Source: an uncultured Eubacteriales bacterium
Lineage (GTDB): Bacteria; Bacillota; Clostridia; Oscillospirales; Oscillospiraceae
NCBI GenBank assembly: GCA_900545805.1
Contig: URAL01000021.1
Span: forward strand, 1 to 29,657
DNA: 29,657 nt
Reading direction: 5' to 3'
The notes under the pieces were generated by a model. That model saw nothing but the letters and a program-made list of their open reading frames with translations. It was not told the DNA's origin and searched no databases. Of this stretch, positions 16,288 to 23,373 are shown piece after piece (position 1 is the stretch's first letter; the number at the start of each line of letters is the position of its first letter). Position numbers and translations under genes: made by a program.

Positions 16288-17196
16288 TTAAATATCAAGT
16301 ATACCCAGTATTACTATGCCGGCAACCACGAGCAGTATGGAGGCGTAGTGCTTAAGTGAGAGCTTTTCCTTGAGGAAAATGCGGCTCCACACGACGGAGG
16401 CCACGCAGTATGCCGATATCATGGGGGCGGCAAGCGCGGCGTGCGCCGTATCGGCAAGGGCGTAGATATACGCAAACTGACCGGCAGTCTCGAAGATGGC
16501 GCCGGTGTACTTGGGGACCTCGCGCTTGGGAATGAGCTTCTGCTTCCTTACGCCGAGGACGTATATTGCACTTATGATGCCGACTGTGAGGAACGTCAGC
16601 TCATACGCGACATTCGCCGAATCCTCATTGAGCGTTTCGAGCACTCTGCTGTCGGCGAAGCTGCCCAGCGCATCGATAAGGCAGTAGATTATCGGCAGCG
16701 CTATCGCTATCCAGCTTCTCGCGTAATGGTGATTGCTCGCATCCTGACGGGCACGGCGCAGCTCCTCATCCTCGTTTGCCTCGGTAAAGCCGAGGGCGAT
16801 AATGCCGATGCACACGAGCGCAACGGCAGCGAGCGCCATGGGTGGAAGTCCGTTTATGCCCTGCGTTGCGAATATGAGCACAGCGACTATCGCGCCGGAG
16901 GAGTTGCATATGGGCGATGATATCGAAAGCTCGATATACCGCAGTCCTACATAGCCTATCGTCATCGAGACGATATACAGCATTGAAACGGGCAGGTATT
17001 TTAAAATTACCTCTCCGTTTATCGTAACGCCGCCGACGAATATCTCATAGGCCGCATGAATACCCATTACAAAGCCGACCGCCATGACCATCTTCAGATG
17101 GCTGTATTTATCGTCGGCATCCTGACAGCCGATCTTCGAAAACAGATCGGAACCGCTCCAACACAAAAGCGCAACAAGCGCAAACCAGAACCACAT
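16288..17196 (-). CDS. EamA/DMT-superfamily transporter
   Basis: The 302-residue protein is very hydrophobic, with about ten membrane helices in two similar halves. The first half holds FWFALVALLCWSGSDLFSK at the start and a polar break with acidic residues near 140-155; the second has APMISAYCVASVVWSRIFLKE near 255-275. This is the EamA layout of drug/metabolite transporters. Members move amino acids, sugars or nucleotide-related compounds, and the substrate cannot be read from the sequence. It is the first gene of the long minus-strand operon that includes pyrH and polC. The ATG has GAAGGATAA upstream. Confidence 0.85.
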   Translation of the reverse strand: MWFWFALVALLCWSGSDLFSKIGCQDADDKYSHLKMVMAVGFVMGIHAAYEIFVGGVTINGEVILKYLPVSMLYIVSMTIGYVGLRYIELSISSPICNSSGAIVAVLIFATQGINGLPPMALAAVALVCIGIIALGFTEANEDEELRRARQDASNHHYARSWIAIALPIIYCLIDALGSFADSRVLETLNEDSANVAYELTFLTVGIISAIYVLGVRKQKLIPKREVPKYTGAIFETAGQFAYIYALADTAHAALAAPMISAYCVASVVWSRIFLKEKLSLKHYASILLVVAGIVILGILDI

Positions 17197-17254
17197 AGCT
17201 TATCCTTCATTAAATAGTAGTACCGTGAACAGCACTCCACGATCAAACTAATGC

Positions 17255-17283
17255 ATTTTATCATACTTCAGCCCATTTGACAA
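17255..17283 (-). promoter_or_regulatory. Sigma-A-type promoter for the transporter-pyrH-polC operon
   Basis: On the minus strand TTGTCA (17283-17278) and TAAAAT (17260-17255) are separated by 17 bp, about 60 bp before the transporter ATG. The -35 coincides with the first Spo0A-box-like sequence of the divergent spoIIGA region, so Spo0A bound there could also block this operon (inference). Confidence 0.65.
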
Positions 17284-17323
17284 TTAACAAATGACAAATT
17301 ATGCGCCGTGAGGCGATTATAAT
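17276..17323 (+). promoter_or_regulatory. Spo0A-box-like sites and promoter of spoIIGA-sigE
   Basis: TTTGACAAT (17276-17284) and AATGACAAA (17290-17298) match the inverted Spo0A box TTYGACAAA at 8 and 7 of 9 positions. A perfect TATAAT lies at 17318-17323. No good -35 stands 17 bp before it; ATGACA (17291-17296) is 21 bp away. This wide spacing with Spo0A boxes over the -35 is the known design of the B. subtilis spoIIG promoter. Predicted transcription starts at or next to the A of the ATG at 17330. Confidence 0.6.
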
Positions 17324-17329
17324 TTCATC

Positions 17330-18148
17330 ATGGACATCATTTACATAGACCGGCTGTTTTTTCTGAACCTTGCGCTGGATTATCTTATTGTCTTATGCTC
17401 GGCGCGCCTGTGCGGAATAAAGCTCAGGCGATTGAGATACGCTCTGGCGGCCGTGTTCGGCGCTTTGTACGCTGTGCTGAGCATTTTTCCGGAGCTCGGC
17501 TTTCTTACGCTTGCACCGGTAAAGCTCATGTGCGGTGCGCTGATGGCGCTGATCGCCTTCGGCGGCGAGGAAAAGCTTTTCCGCTGCTGCCTTGTGTTTT
17601 TCGCCGTATCGGCGCTGTTCGGCGGCGCAGTATGGGCAATATCGCTGCAAAACGGAGGAAGCCTCGGCAGCGGGGCTTACATACCGGTATCATTTCCGGT
17701 GCTGGTCATATCGTTTGCGCTTATATACGCCGTGTTGAGCGTAGTTTTCCGGCGAAGCGTTAAAAGCGCAGATATAAGCGTTTCGGATGTAGAGGTATCT
17801 CTCATGGACAGACACGTTTCTCTGCGCTGCCTGCATGACAGCGGAAACACGCTTTTCGATCCCGTAAGCGGTGATGCGGTGCTCATTACCTCGGCTTCGA
17901 GGCTCAACGCGCTGTTTCCCGGCCTCGAGGCAGAGCTTTTAAATTCAGACTGCACAAAAATACTGACCGAGCCATCTCTTGCAGGGAAAATGCGGCTTAT
18001 ACCGTACAGTGCAGTCGGGACGGACTCGGGAATGCTCGCAGCGTTCAGACCTGACAGTATCACCGTAGACGGAAGGCCGTGCGACGATATAGTCGTTGCC
18101 ATATCCCCAACCGCCGTCGGCGGTGATGGTTTTGATTCATTAATCTGA
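17330..18148 (+). CDS. spoIIGA: Sporulation sigma-E factor processing peptidase
   Basis: SpoIIGA is the membrane aspartic protease that removes the pro-sequence of sigma-E in the mother cell after a signal from SpoIIR in the forespore. The 272-residue protein begins with about five membrane helices (residues 8-140, starting MDIIYIDRLFFLN, a family hallmark). It ends with a soluble protease domain whose catalytic motif is LHDSGNTLFDP (168-178, D170). It is slightly shorter than the usual 280-310 residues at its C-terminus. It stands 12 bp upstream of sigE, as expected. No Shine-Dalgarno sequence precedes the ATG, and the -10 box ends six bases before it, so the message may be leaderless. No other usual start codon fits the conserved N-terminus. 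Confidence 0.93.
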   Translation: MDIIYIDRLFFLNLALDYLIVLCSARLCGIKLRRLRYALAAVFGALYAVLSIFPELGFLTLAPVKLMCGALMALIAFGGEEKLFRCCLVFFAVSALFGGAVWAISLQNGGSLGSGAYIPVSFPVLVISFALIYAVLSVVFRRSVKSADISVSDVEVSLMDRHVSLRCLHDSGNTLFDPVSGDAVLITSASRLNALFPGLEAELLNSDCTKILTEPSLAGKMRLIPYSAVGTDSGMLAAFRPDSITVDGRPCDDIVVAISPTAVGGDGFDSLI

Positions 18149-18160
18149 AAGGAGCGGCTT

Positions 18161-18868
18161 ATGGATCTTATAAGCATTATAAAAGGCTGGCTTGAGCGCC
18201 GCCTTCTGCCCGAAAAGAGTCTGTTCTATATCGGCGGCAGCGATATTCTGCCTGCTCCGCTTGACAAGGCAGAGGAAGAAAAAGCCATAATCGCTATGGA
18301 AAACGGAGATGAGAGCGCGAAAAAACTTCTTACGGAACATAATCTGCGCCTTGTCGTCTATATCTCCAGGCGGTTTGAGAACACCGGCGTTAACCTTGAG
18401 GATCTCATATCAATCGGAACCATCGGGCTCATAAAGTCGATAAATACCTTCCGCAGCGATAAGAACATAAAGCTTGCCACCTACGCTTCAAGGTGCATTG
18501 AAAACGAAATCTTAATGCACCTGCGTAAGATCAGTAATCAGCGCAGCGAGGTGAGCTTTGATGAGCCGTTAAACACAGACTGGGACGGCAACGAGCTGCT
18601 GCTGTCAGATGTTCTGGGCACGGATGACGACGAGGTCTGCCGCCCGCTTGAGGACGACGCCGATCGCCAAATGCTTCTAAACGCCGTTAATTCTCTCGGC
18701 ACCAGGGAGAAGAATATAATAACCCTGCGCTTCGGACTCGGCGGCGGAAGTGAATATACTCAAAAGGAGGTTGCGGATATGATGGGGATATCCCAAAGCT
18801 ACATAAGCCGTCTGGAAAAACGGATAATACACCGGCTAAGGCGTGAGATTATACGGCAGCTCCAGTAG
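18161..18868 (+). CDS. sigE: Sporulation sigma factor E (pro-form)
   Basis: Sigma-E directs early mother-cell transcription during sporulation. The 235-residue protein starts with a pro-sequence of about 22 residues that ends at FYIGGS (22-27), the region cut by SpoIIGA. Region 2 follows, with NLRLVVYISRRFENTG, LEDLISIGTIGLIKS and LATYASRCIENEI, then SEVSFDEPLNTDWDGNE. Region 4 is a helix-turn-helix, TQKEVADMMGISQSYISRL (about 205-223). AAAGGAG lies nine bases before the ATG. In most Clostridia sigG comes next; here a divergent-looking codon bias and a new promoter begin instead, with an SLH-protein gene. Confidence 0.97.
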   Translation: MDLISIIKGWLERRLLPEKSLFYIGGSDILPAPLDKAEEEKAIIAMENGDESAKKLLTEHNLRLVVYISRRFENTGVNLEDLISIGTIGLIKSINTFRSDKNIKLATYASRCIENEILMHLRKISNQRSEVSFDEPLNTDWDGNELLLSDVLGTDDDEVCRPLEDDADRQMLLNAVNSLGTREKNIITLRFGLGGGSEYTQKEVADMMGISQSYISRLEKRIIHRLRREIIRQLQ

Positions 18869-18918
18869 TTGGCACGCTTTTCTTTAATAACTAAAAAATA
18901 TTTTTCTATACTCATCGC

Positions 18919-18953
18919 AATTTGTTGACAAATTGTAACCAACAGTGTAAATT
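18919..18953 (+). promoter_or_regulatory. Promoter with a 16-bp palindrome over the -35 (SLH gene)
   Basis: TTGACA (18925-18930) and TAAATT (18948-18953) are 17 bp apart, about 65 bp before the ATG at 19018. The -35 is embedded in AATTTGTTGACAAATT (18919-18934), a perfect dyad of two 7-bp arms around TG, a possible operator. Its reverse strand reads TTTGTCAAC, which resembles a Spo0A box (8 of 9). Confidence 0.65.
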
Positions 18954-19017
18954 AAAATTGTGAAACAAGCTATACCCTTAGCTTTATTAAAACGTATTTC
19001 TTAGAAGGAGAAACAAA

Positions 19018-20157
19018 ATGAAAAAGTCAACAAAACTTATCAGCCTGCTTCTTGCGGTGATGATGATTGCTGCACTTCTGCCCACTGCGGCTCTCGCTGA
19101 CAACGCAGAGCCTGCGTCTGTCGGTGGCACCAGCGGCGGTGTTTACGTCGGCAGCGTAAACGGTATCCCGATACCGACTTACGTGCTTTACTGCTCTCTG
19201 ATGAGCAAGCTGCCCGCAAGCGGCGCAGTTGTTACCCTTACCAACAATCTCACCGGCGAGACAACCACCCACACAGCAAACATGCTCGGTCTTGCCTTTA
19301 TTCCCAAAAGTCTCATAGGCGTATATACCGTTGCCGCTACCTGCGACGGCCCCATCTCCGGCATCAAGTACAGCTCCATCCCCGGCGCGACTCCCATGAC
19401 GCTCAATGCCAAGGTCGATTTCGATAAGATCGTGCTCTTCCCCGTGCTCAACATCGGCCTTAACTACACCGATCACTTTGCATATATGATCGGCTTCCCC
19501 AACGGTAACGTCGGCCCCAACGCAAAGATTACACGCGCCGAGGTCGCGGCTATTCTCTACCGTCTCATGACTCCCAAGACCCGTGCAAATTATGCGAGCA
19601 CCACCAGCCCCTTTAAGGATGTAAGTGCAAGCGCATGGTACAACACCGAGGTCTGCACCCTTTATAAGGCGGGCCTGATCAAGGGCTTCCCCGACGGCAA
19701 CTTCCATCCCAACGCAAATGTCACCCGTGCCGAGTTCTCCGCAATGATCGCTCGCCTGTTCTCCGTCTCTTATGTCGGCAACAACAAGTTTGAGGATACC
19801 AACGGCCACTGGGCTCAGAGTTACATTAATATCCTTGCAAAGCTCGGTATACTCAAGGGCGACGCAAACGGAAACGCAAACCCCAACGATCCTCTTACCC
19901 GCGCTCAGGCTGCCGCAATGTGCAACCGCCTCGTCGGACGCAATTCCACCGGCAGCAGCATGAGCAGCTGCAGCGGCACCGTCAAGGGCTGGCCCGACAA
20001 TGCCAACTCCGCATGGTACTATGCAGACATTCTCGAGGCTACCAACTCCCATAACTACACCTGGGCCGTTGATGTTAAGAACGCTCTGGGCGGTGATTTT
20101 GTTATCACCGAGAAGTGGACCAGCATCCGCACCGATGCTCCCGACTGGGCCAAATAA
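19018..20157 (+). CDS. Secreted S-layer homology (SLH) domain protein
   Basis: The 379-residue protein has a clear signal peptide: K-rich start, hydrophobic core, cleavage probably after TAALA at residue 27. A beta-rich domain of unknown role follows (about 38-145), and then SLH repeats. The first is partial (about 150-188, with IGFPNGNVGPNAKITRAEV). The next two are full (about 198-250 with FPDGNFHPNANVTRAEF, and 257-308 with ANGNANPNDPLTRAQA). A degenerate fourth may start at 322 (GWPDNANSAWYYADI). SLH repeats anchor proteins to pyruvylated wall polymers, so this is a cell-surface protein. It uses almost only C-ending codons, unlike sigE and rqcP beside it, which suggests very high expression. 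It has its own promoter, the Shine-Dalgarno AGAAGGAGAAA and a strong terminator. The role of the N-terminal domain is not recognisable. Confidence 0.9.
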   Translation: MKKSTKLISLLLAVMMIAALLPTAALADNAEPASVGGTSGGVYVGSVNGIPIPTYVLYCSLMSKLPASGAVVTLTNNLTGETTTHTANMLGLAFIPKSLIGVYTVAATCDGPISGIKYSSIPGATPMTLNAKVDFDKIVLFPVLNIGLNYTDHFAYMIGFPNGNVGPNAKITRAEVAAILYRLMTPKTRANYASTTSPFKDVSASAWYNTEVCTLYKAGLIKGFPDGNFHPNANVTRAEFSAMIARLFSVSYVGNNKFEDTNGHWAQSYINILAKLGILKGDANGNANPNDPLTRAQAAAMCNRLVGRNSTGSSMSSCSGTVKGWPDNANSAWYYADILEATNSHNYTWAVDVKNALGGDFVITEKWTSIRTDAPDWAK

Positions 20158-20172
20158 GTTAAACTAAAGTAT

Positions 20173-20203
20173 AAAAAATCCCGTCCGATGGACGGGATTT
20201 TTT
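20173..20203. terminator. Strong bidirectional intrinsic terminator
   Basis: TCCCGTCC (20179-20186), loop GAT, GGACGGGA (20190-20197), flanked by A6 and T6 that extend the stem to 14 bp. It lies 15 bp after the SLH gene and 20 bp before the end of the convergent rqcP, so it can serve both. Confidence 0.95.
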
Positions 20204-20222
20204 ATTCCGTATTCAGTAATTT

Positions 20223-20468
20223 TCAATTTTCAAGCTCCTTGTACATAGCGGGAGCTTCTTCCTTTTTTGCTGTCTCGCTCACCGACAGCACCTCGACCCT
20301 GAGCCTTCGCTGTCCAAAAGCGACCTCGATCACGTCGCCGATCTTCACCTGATAGCTTGCTTTGACCTGCCGCCCGTTTACGCTCACGCGCTCGGCGTCG
20401 CAGGCATCGTTGGCAACGCTTCTGCGCTTTATGAGCCTTGACACTTTAAGATACTTATCCAGTCTCAT
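20223..20468 (-). CDS. rqcP: S4-domain RNA-binding protein RqcP (YabO)
   Basis: The 81-residue protein is one S4 RNA-binding domain (MRLDKYLKVSRLIKRRSVA at the start, SVNGRQVKASYQVKIGDVIEV in the middle) with a short charged tail. In B. subtilis RqcP helps RqcH add alanine tails to nascent chains on stalled 50S subunits. It follows hup, the conserved order in Firmicutes, where yabP, yabQ and divIC usually come next. Here the gene instead ends against a convergent SLH gene, so those sporulation and division genes must be elsewhere. GGAGA lies nine bases before the ATG. Hsp15 is the proteobacterial relative and a less likely label. Confidence 0.88.
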   Translation of the reverse strand: MRLDKYLKVSRLIKRRSVANDACDAERVSVNGRQVKASYQVKIGDVIEVAFGQRRLRVEVLSVSETAKKEEAPAMYKELEN

Positions 20469-20489
20469 ATCTCATTCTCCGTTGAGCAA

Positions 20490-20521
20490 AATTCCCACAA
20501 CACTTTCGTATCGTGGGAATT
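20490..20521 (-). terminator. Hairpin between hup and rqcP (possible attenuator)
   Basis: AATTCCCAC (20490-20498) pairs exactly with GTGGGAATT (20513-20521) around a 14-base loop. On the minus strand it follows the hup stop codon by 19 bases and is followed by TTTTGC. This could partly end or protect the hup message so that HU is made in excess over RqcP. Confidence 0.55.
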
Positions 20522-20540
20522 ACATGACCATTCAGATAAA

Positions 20541-20816
20541 TTACTCTGCAACCGCGTCCTTAAGCGCCTTGCCTGCCTTGAAGAAAGGAACCTTGCTTGC
20601 GGGGATCTCGATCTCCTCGCGGGTCTTGGGGTTGCGGCCGACACGAACGCCGCGCTCCTTAACATCAAAAACGCCGAAGCCTACCATCTGAACCTTCTCG
20701 CCGGATACCAGAGTCTCAACGATGGTATCAAATGCGGCGTTGACAGCCTTCTCGGAGTCTTTTTTGGAAAGACCGGCCTTTTCTGCGACGGCTGCTATAA
20801 GCTCTGCCTTATTCAT
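20541..20816 (-). CDS. hup: HU-family DNA-binding protein
   Basis: HU is the abundant dimeric protein that bends and compacts DNA. The 91-residue sequence has the family length, the N-terminal helices (MNKAELIAAVAEKAGLSKKD) and the DNA-binding arm signature GFGVFDVKERGVRVGRNPKT (about 47-66), with the intercalating proline in RNPKT. A good ribosome binding site, TAGGAGGATT, precedes the ATG. The upstream region of about 120 bp (20817-20938) contains a GC-rich imperfect hairpin (20863-20890) in the expected leader and no clear -10/-35 pair. A promoter may overlap the terminator-like repeat at 20939-20964. Confidence 0.97.
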   Translation of the reverse strand: MNKAELIAAVAEKAGLSKKDSEKAVNAAFDTIVETLVSGEKVQMVGFGVFDVKERGVRVGRNPKTREEIEIPASKVPFFKAGKALKDAVAE

Positions 20817-20938
20817 GTGTAATCCTCCTAATTAATGCGGCTAAAATGCCTTTTCTATATAGCCCGGTGCGCCGATTGCGCCGTGCCGGGTTATTCACAT
20901 TGAACATACGCCCTGAGGCGCGAGTTAAAACTTATCAT

Positions 20939-20964
20939 AAAACACTGCAAATATCAAGTGTTTT
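20939..20964 (-). terminator. Stem-loop downstream of the flippase gene
   Basis: AAAACACT (20939-20946) pairs exactly with AGTGTTTT (20957-20964) around a 10-base loop, 37 bp after the flippase stop codon. A second AT palindrome, TTTTTTCGAAAAAA, adjoins it. The stem is AT-rich, so termination may be incomplete and hup may receive some read-through. Confidence 0.6.
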
Positions 20965-21000
20965 TTCGAAAAAAGCCAAAATTTTCACCTGTTTTTTTGT

Positions 21001-22608
21001 TCAGCTCATATGCAGCAGCTTCGCTATCTTTTCTCCCTTTGGAATGAGTCTCATATCCTCGGTGGTTATGACACGCAGCTTGATAACGGCAACGGCATAA
21101 ACTATAACGGCAGCGCCGATGGCAACACACATTACCAGTGCCATTATAATTCTGCTGCCCGCCGGAGCAAGCATCATACCGCCGTAATACACAGCCAGCG
21201 CTATAACGCCCATTATAAGGCTGGGCACGGCGGGGCGGATGAAGATATTCTTAACGGACAGGCCGTTTTCAAAGCTGCGGTTTATAAATATGAGGTTGAG
21301 CACGCACATAGTAACATAGCAGCAGATCGTGCCGATGGCGGCGCCGTATATATTTACAGTGGGAATAGCGACGATAAACCAGTTGATCGTTATCTTGACA
21401 AGGCCGCCGGCGACGATCGAATAGAGCGTGAGCCTTTCCTTTCCTGTTGCCTGAAGAACGGCGGTGCTCATCAGTGAAAAGCACACGAATACGGACGCAA
21501 TACCCAAAAGGCACAGCAACAGCGGGCCGGAGGAGTGTGCATTGGGGTAGACAACGTTCATGATAGGCTCGCTCAAAACGGCAAGCCCGATGCCCATCGG
21601 CAGCGCTATCGCCATTGATATGCGCAGCGAATCCTCCGATATTTTACCCGCCTCTCCCCTTGCGTTCATTACAAGCTTTGCGGAAATAGCCGGTACGATC
21701 GATATCGTCAGCGGAGTAATAAAAGCCGCGGGAAGGTTAAAGAGCGTCTGCGCCTTCCCGTAGACACCGTACAACGTCTTCGCGTGCGAATAAGTGTATC
21801 CTACGGCGTTTTGGAGACGCGTCATGCAAAGGCCCGCGTCGATGAGGTTTATAAGCGCAAGCGCGACAGAGCCGAGGGCTATTGGTATCCCTATGTTTAG
21901 CAGATTTTTGAATATTGTGCCCGCGCTTTCGGGAACGTCGGGCTCCGCCAGCGTATCAAAACGGTAATTGCGCATTTTGTATATAAGCATGTACAAAAGA
22001 GCAGTCAGCGAGCCGACGGTTACGCCGAATATCGCGCCGGAGACGGCAACGGGCTTATCGTAGCCCGCCTTCAACAAATATGCCGCAAGTGCGAGGCCTG
22101 CCGCGACCTTTGCCAGAACCTCAAGGATCTGACTTACGGTTGTCGGCTTCATATTGCCGTAGCCCTGAGTGAGGCCTCTGTAGGTCGAGGTAATGCAGCA
22201 CAAGAGTACCGCAGGTGCAAGCGCCTGAATGCTCAATGCGGCATCCGGGCTGTGGATAAGCGTATCCGCGAGCCAATCCGGAAAGATGAACATAACGGTC
22301 GAGCACACGGCGCCGAGGACAAAGAATGTCCACCATGCGACCTGATATGTACGGCGTGCCTGCAGCTGCCGGCCGCAGGTCTGCGCCGCGCTTATCATGC
22401 GCGAGAGCGCCACCGGGAAGCCCGCCGTCGCCAGCGTAAGAAACAGGCTGTACACATAATACGCCTGCAAAAACAGACCGTAGCCGTCGTCGCCGAGCAT
22501 ATTTCCCAGCGGTATCTTATACAGAGCGCCGAGGATCTTCATTATAATAACACCGGCGGTCATGATGGCCGCGCCGTGCAGATAGTTTTGTTCTTTTGAT
22601 TTTGCCAC
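21001..22608 (-). CDS. SpoVB-type polysaccharide/lipid-linked flippase (MOP superfamily)
   Basis: The protein (about 535 residues from this start) has 13-14 hydrophobic segments and the MOP/MurJ-like N-terminus HGAAIMTAGVIIMKILGALYKIPLGNMLGDDGYGLF. SpoVB and its relatives move lipid-linked sugars across the membrane during spore cortex or wall synthesis; some Clostridia carry several paralogues. I chose GTG at 22608 because GGAGG lies seven bases before it. An upstream ATG at 22638 would add ten residues but lacks such a site. It has its own promoter and lies upstream of hup and rqcP, as spoVB does in many Firmicutes, which favours SpoVB over a general MurJ or an O-antigen flippase. Confidence 0.85.
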   Translation of the reverse strand: MAKSKEQNYLHGAAIMTAGVIIMKILGALYKIPLGNMLGDDGYGLFLQAYYVYSLFLTLATAGFPVALSRMISAAQTCGRQLQARRTYQVAWWTFFVLGAVCSTVMFIFPDWLADTLIHSPDAALSIQALAPAVLLCCITSTYRGLTQGYGNMKPTTVSQILEVLAKVAAGLALAAYLLKAGYDKPVAVSGAIFGVTVGSLTALLYMLIYKMRNYRFDTLAEPDVPESAGTIFKNLLNIGIPIALGSVALALINLIDAGLCMTRLQNAVGYTYSHAKTLYGVYGKAQTLFNLPAAFITPLTISIVPAISAKLVMNARGEAGKISEDSLRISMAIALPMGIGLAVLSEPIMNVVYPNAHSSGPLLLCLLGIASVFVCFSLMSTAVLQATGKERLTLYSIVAGGLVKITINWFIVAIPTVNIYGAAIGTICCYVTMCVLNLIFINRSFENGLSVKNIFIRPAVPSLIMGVIALAVYYGGMMLAPAGSRIIMALVMCVAIGAAVIVYAVAVIKLRVITTEDMRLIPKGEKIAKLLHMS

Positions 22609-22651
22609 TAAAAGGCCTCCATTCGTACAACGGATCATTTTGGACTTTGAA

Positions 22652-22680
22652 ACTATATACTAAGAGGACAAATAAATCAA
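22652..22680 (-). promoter_or_regulatory. Sigma-A-type promoter for the flippase gene
   Basis: On the minus strand TTGATT (22680-22675) and TATAGT (22657-22652) are separated by 17 bp, about 45 bp before the GTG start. The -35 overlaps the right edge of the upstream terminator by three bases. Confidence 0.6.
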
Positions 22681-22702
22681 GGGATTTGTGTAAAATCCCT
22701 TG
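22678..22702 (-). terminator. Intrinsic terminator after the murC-hydrolase operon
   Basis: CAAGGGATTT (22678-22687), loop GTGTA, AAATCCCTTG (22693-22702) is a perfect 10-bp stem. It lies 25 bp downstream of the hydrolase stop codon and is followed on the minus strand by ATTTATTTG. On the plus strand it is followed by G then T5, so it could also work in reverse. Confidence 0.8.
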
Positions 22703-22726
22703 GTTTTTAAATATTTTAGTATTTTT

Positions 22727-23359
22727 TCACATTTTACCTGGTTGAAATTTAAGCACCGCTACCTGAGCCTCGGTATCGTGATCTATGCTCATCGTATTCG
22801 TATCGTAAAAATGAACGATTGGCAGCGGCATATACTGATCGGTGAAGGCATTGACGCGCTCCATGCGGCGGCTGCCGCAGCCGTCGTGGGCGTAATGCAT
22901 CGGAATGACTACGTTGGCGCAAAGCTCGTCTGCCAGTGGCTTTGTCTTATCGCTCGGCATCGCACGGAAGCCACCCGCATTTATCATAAGGACATCAGCG
23001 CCGAAGAGCTTATCCTTCTCACTGTCTGTCAGAAGGCTGCCAAGGTCGCCCATATGAACTATTTTAAAGCCGTCCCACTTAATAATATGTATCTTGTTTT
23101 TGCCGCGCAGACTGCCGTAGCTCGTATCGTGGAAGGCGTCGATGATCTCGACCTCGTACGGGCAGCATCTCACCGTGCCGGAGAGCTTCACTCCCTCGCG
23201 GTAATTGTGCCCTCGGTGCTCGTGGCTGCACAGCACAGCATCCGCCGAGGTGCTCATCGGCGGATAGTTGGCGTTTGTAAGGTCATAGGGGTCTATGACA
23301 AGGCTGTATCCGTTATGGCTTATCTTAAAGCAGGAATGTCCGAGCCAGCTTATCTGCAT
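22727..23359 (-). CDS. MBL-fold metal-dependent hydrolase (UlaG/UPF0173-like)
   Basis: The 210-residue protein has the metallo-beta-lactamase fold of the UlaG/UPF0173 type: WLGHSCFKI near the N-terminus, VIDPY (21-25), the metal motif HEHRGH (46-51), HMGDLG near 101-106 and VIPMHY near 151-156. The usual motif is HxHxDH; here the aspartate that binds the second metal is glycine (G50), which could leave one metal site or change the activity. The substrate is unknown. It starts 14 bp after the murC stop codon, with CGGAGATAA as ribosome binding site, so it is the second gene of the murC operon. A link to wall metabolism is only suggested by this position. Confidence 0.82.
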   Translation of the reverse strand: MQISWLGHSCFKISHNGYSLVIDPYDLTNANYPPMSTSADAVLCSHEHRGHNYREGVKLSGTVRCCPYEVEIIDAFHDTSYGSLRGKNKIHIIKWDGFKIVHMGDLGSLLTDSEKDKLFGADVLMINAGGFRAMPSDKTKPLADELCANVVIPMHYAHDGCGSRRMERVNAFTDQYMPLPIVHFYDTNTMSIDHDTEAQVAVLKFQPGKM

Positions 23360-23373
23360 AGTTTATCTCCGTT

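Noticed and set aside
19027..20052. 341-residue open frame antisense to the SLH gene
   Set aside because: It mirrors a strongly codon-biased gene with signal peptide, SLH repeats, ribosome binding site and terminator. The antisense product resembles no family and has low-complexity composition.
20863..20890. GC-rich hairpin in the hup upstream region as a terminator or riboswitch
   Set aside because: The stem is imperfect, depends on G-T pairs in the plus-strand direction only, and lacks a following T run on the hup strand.
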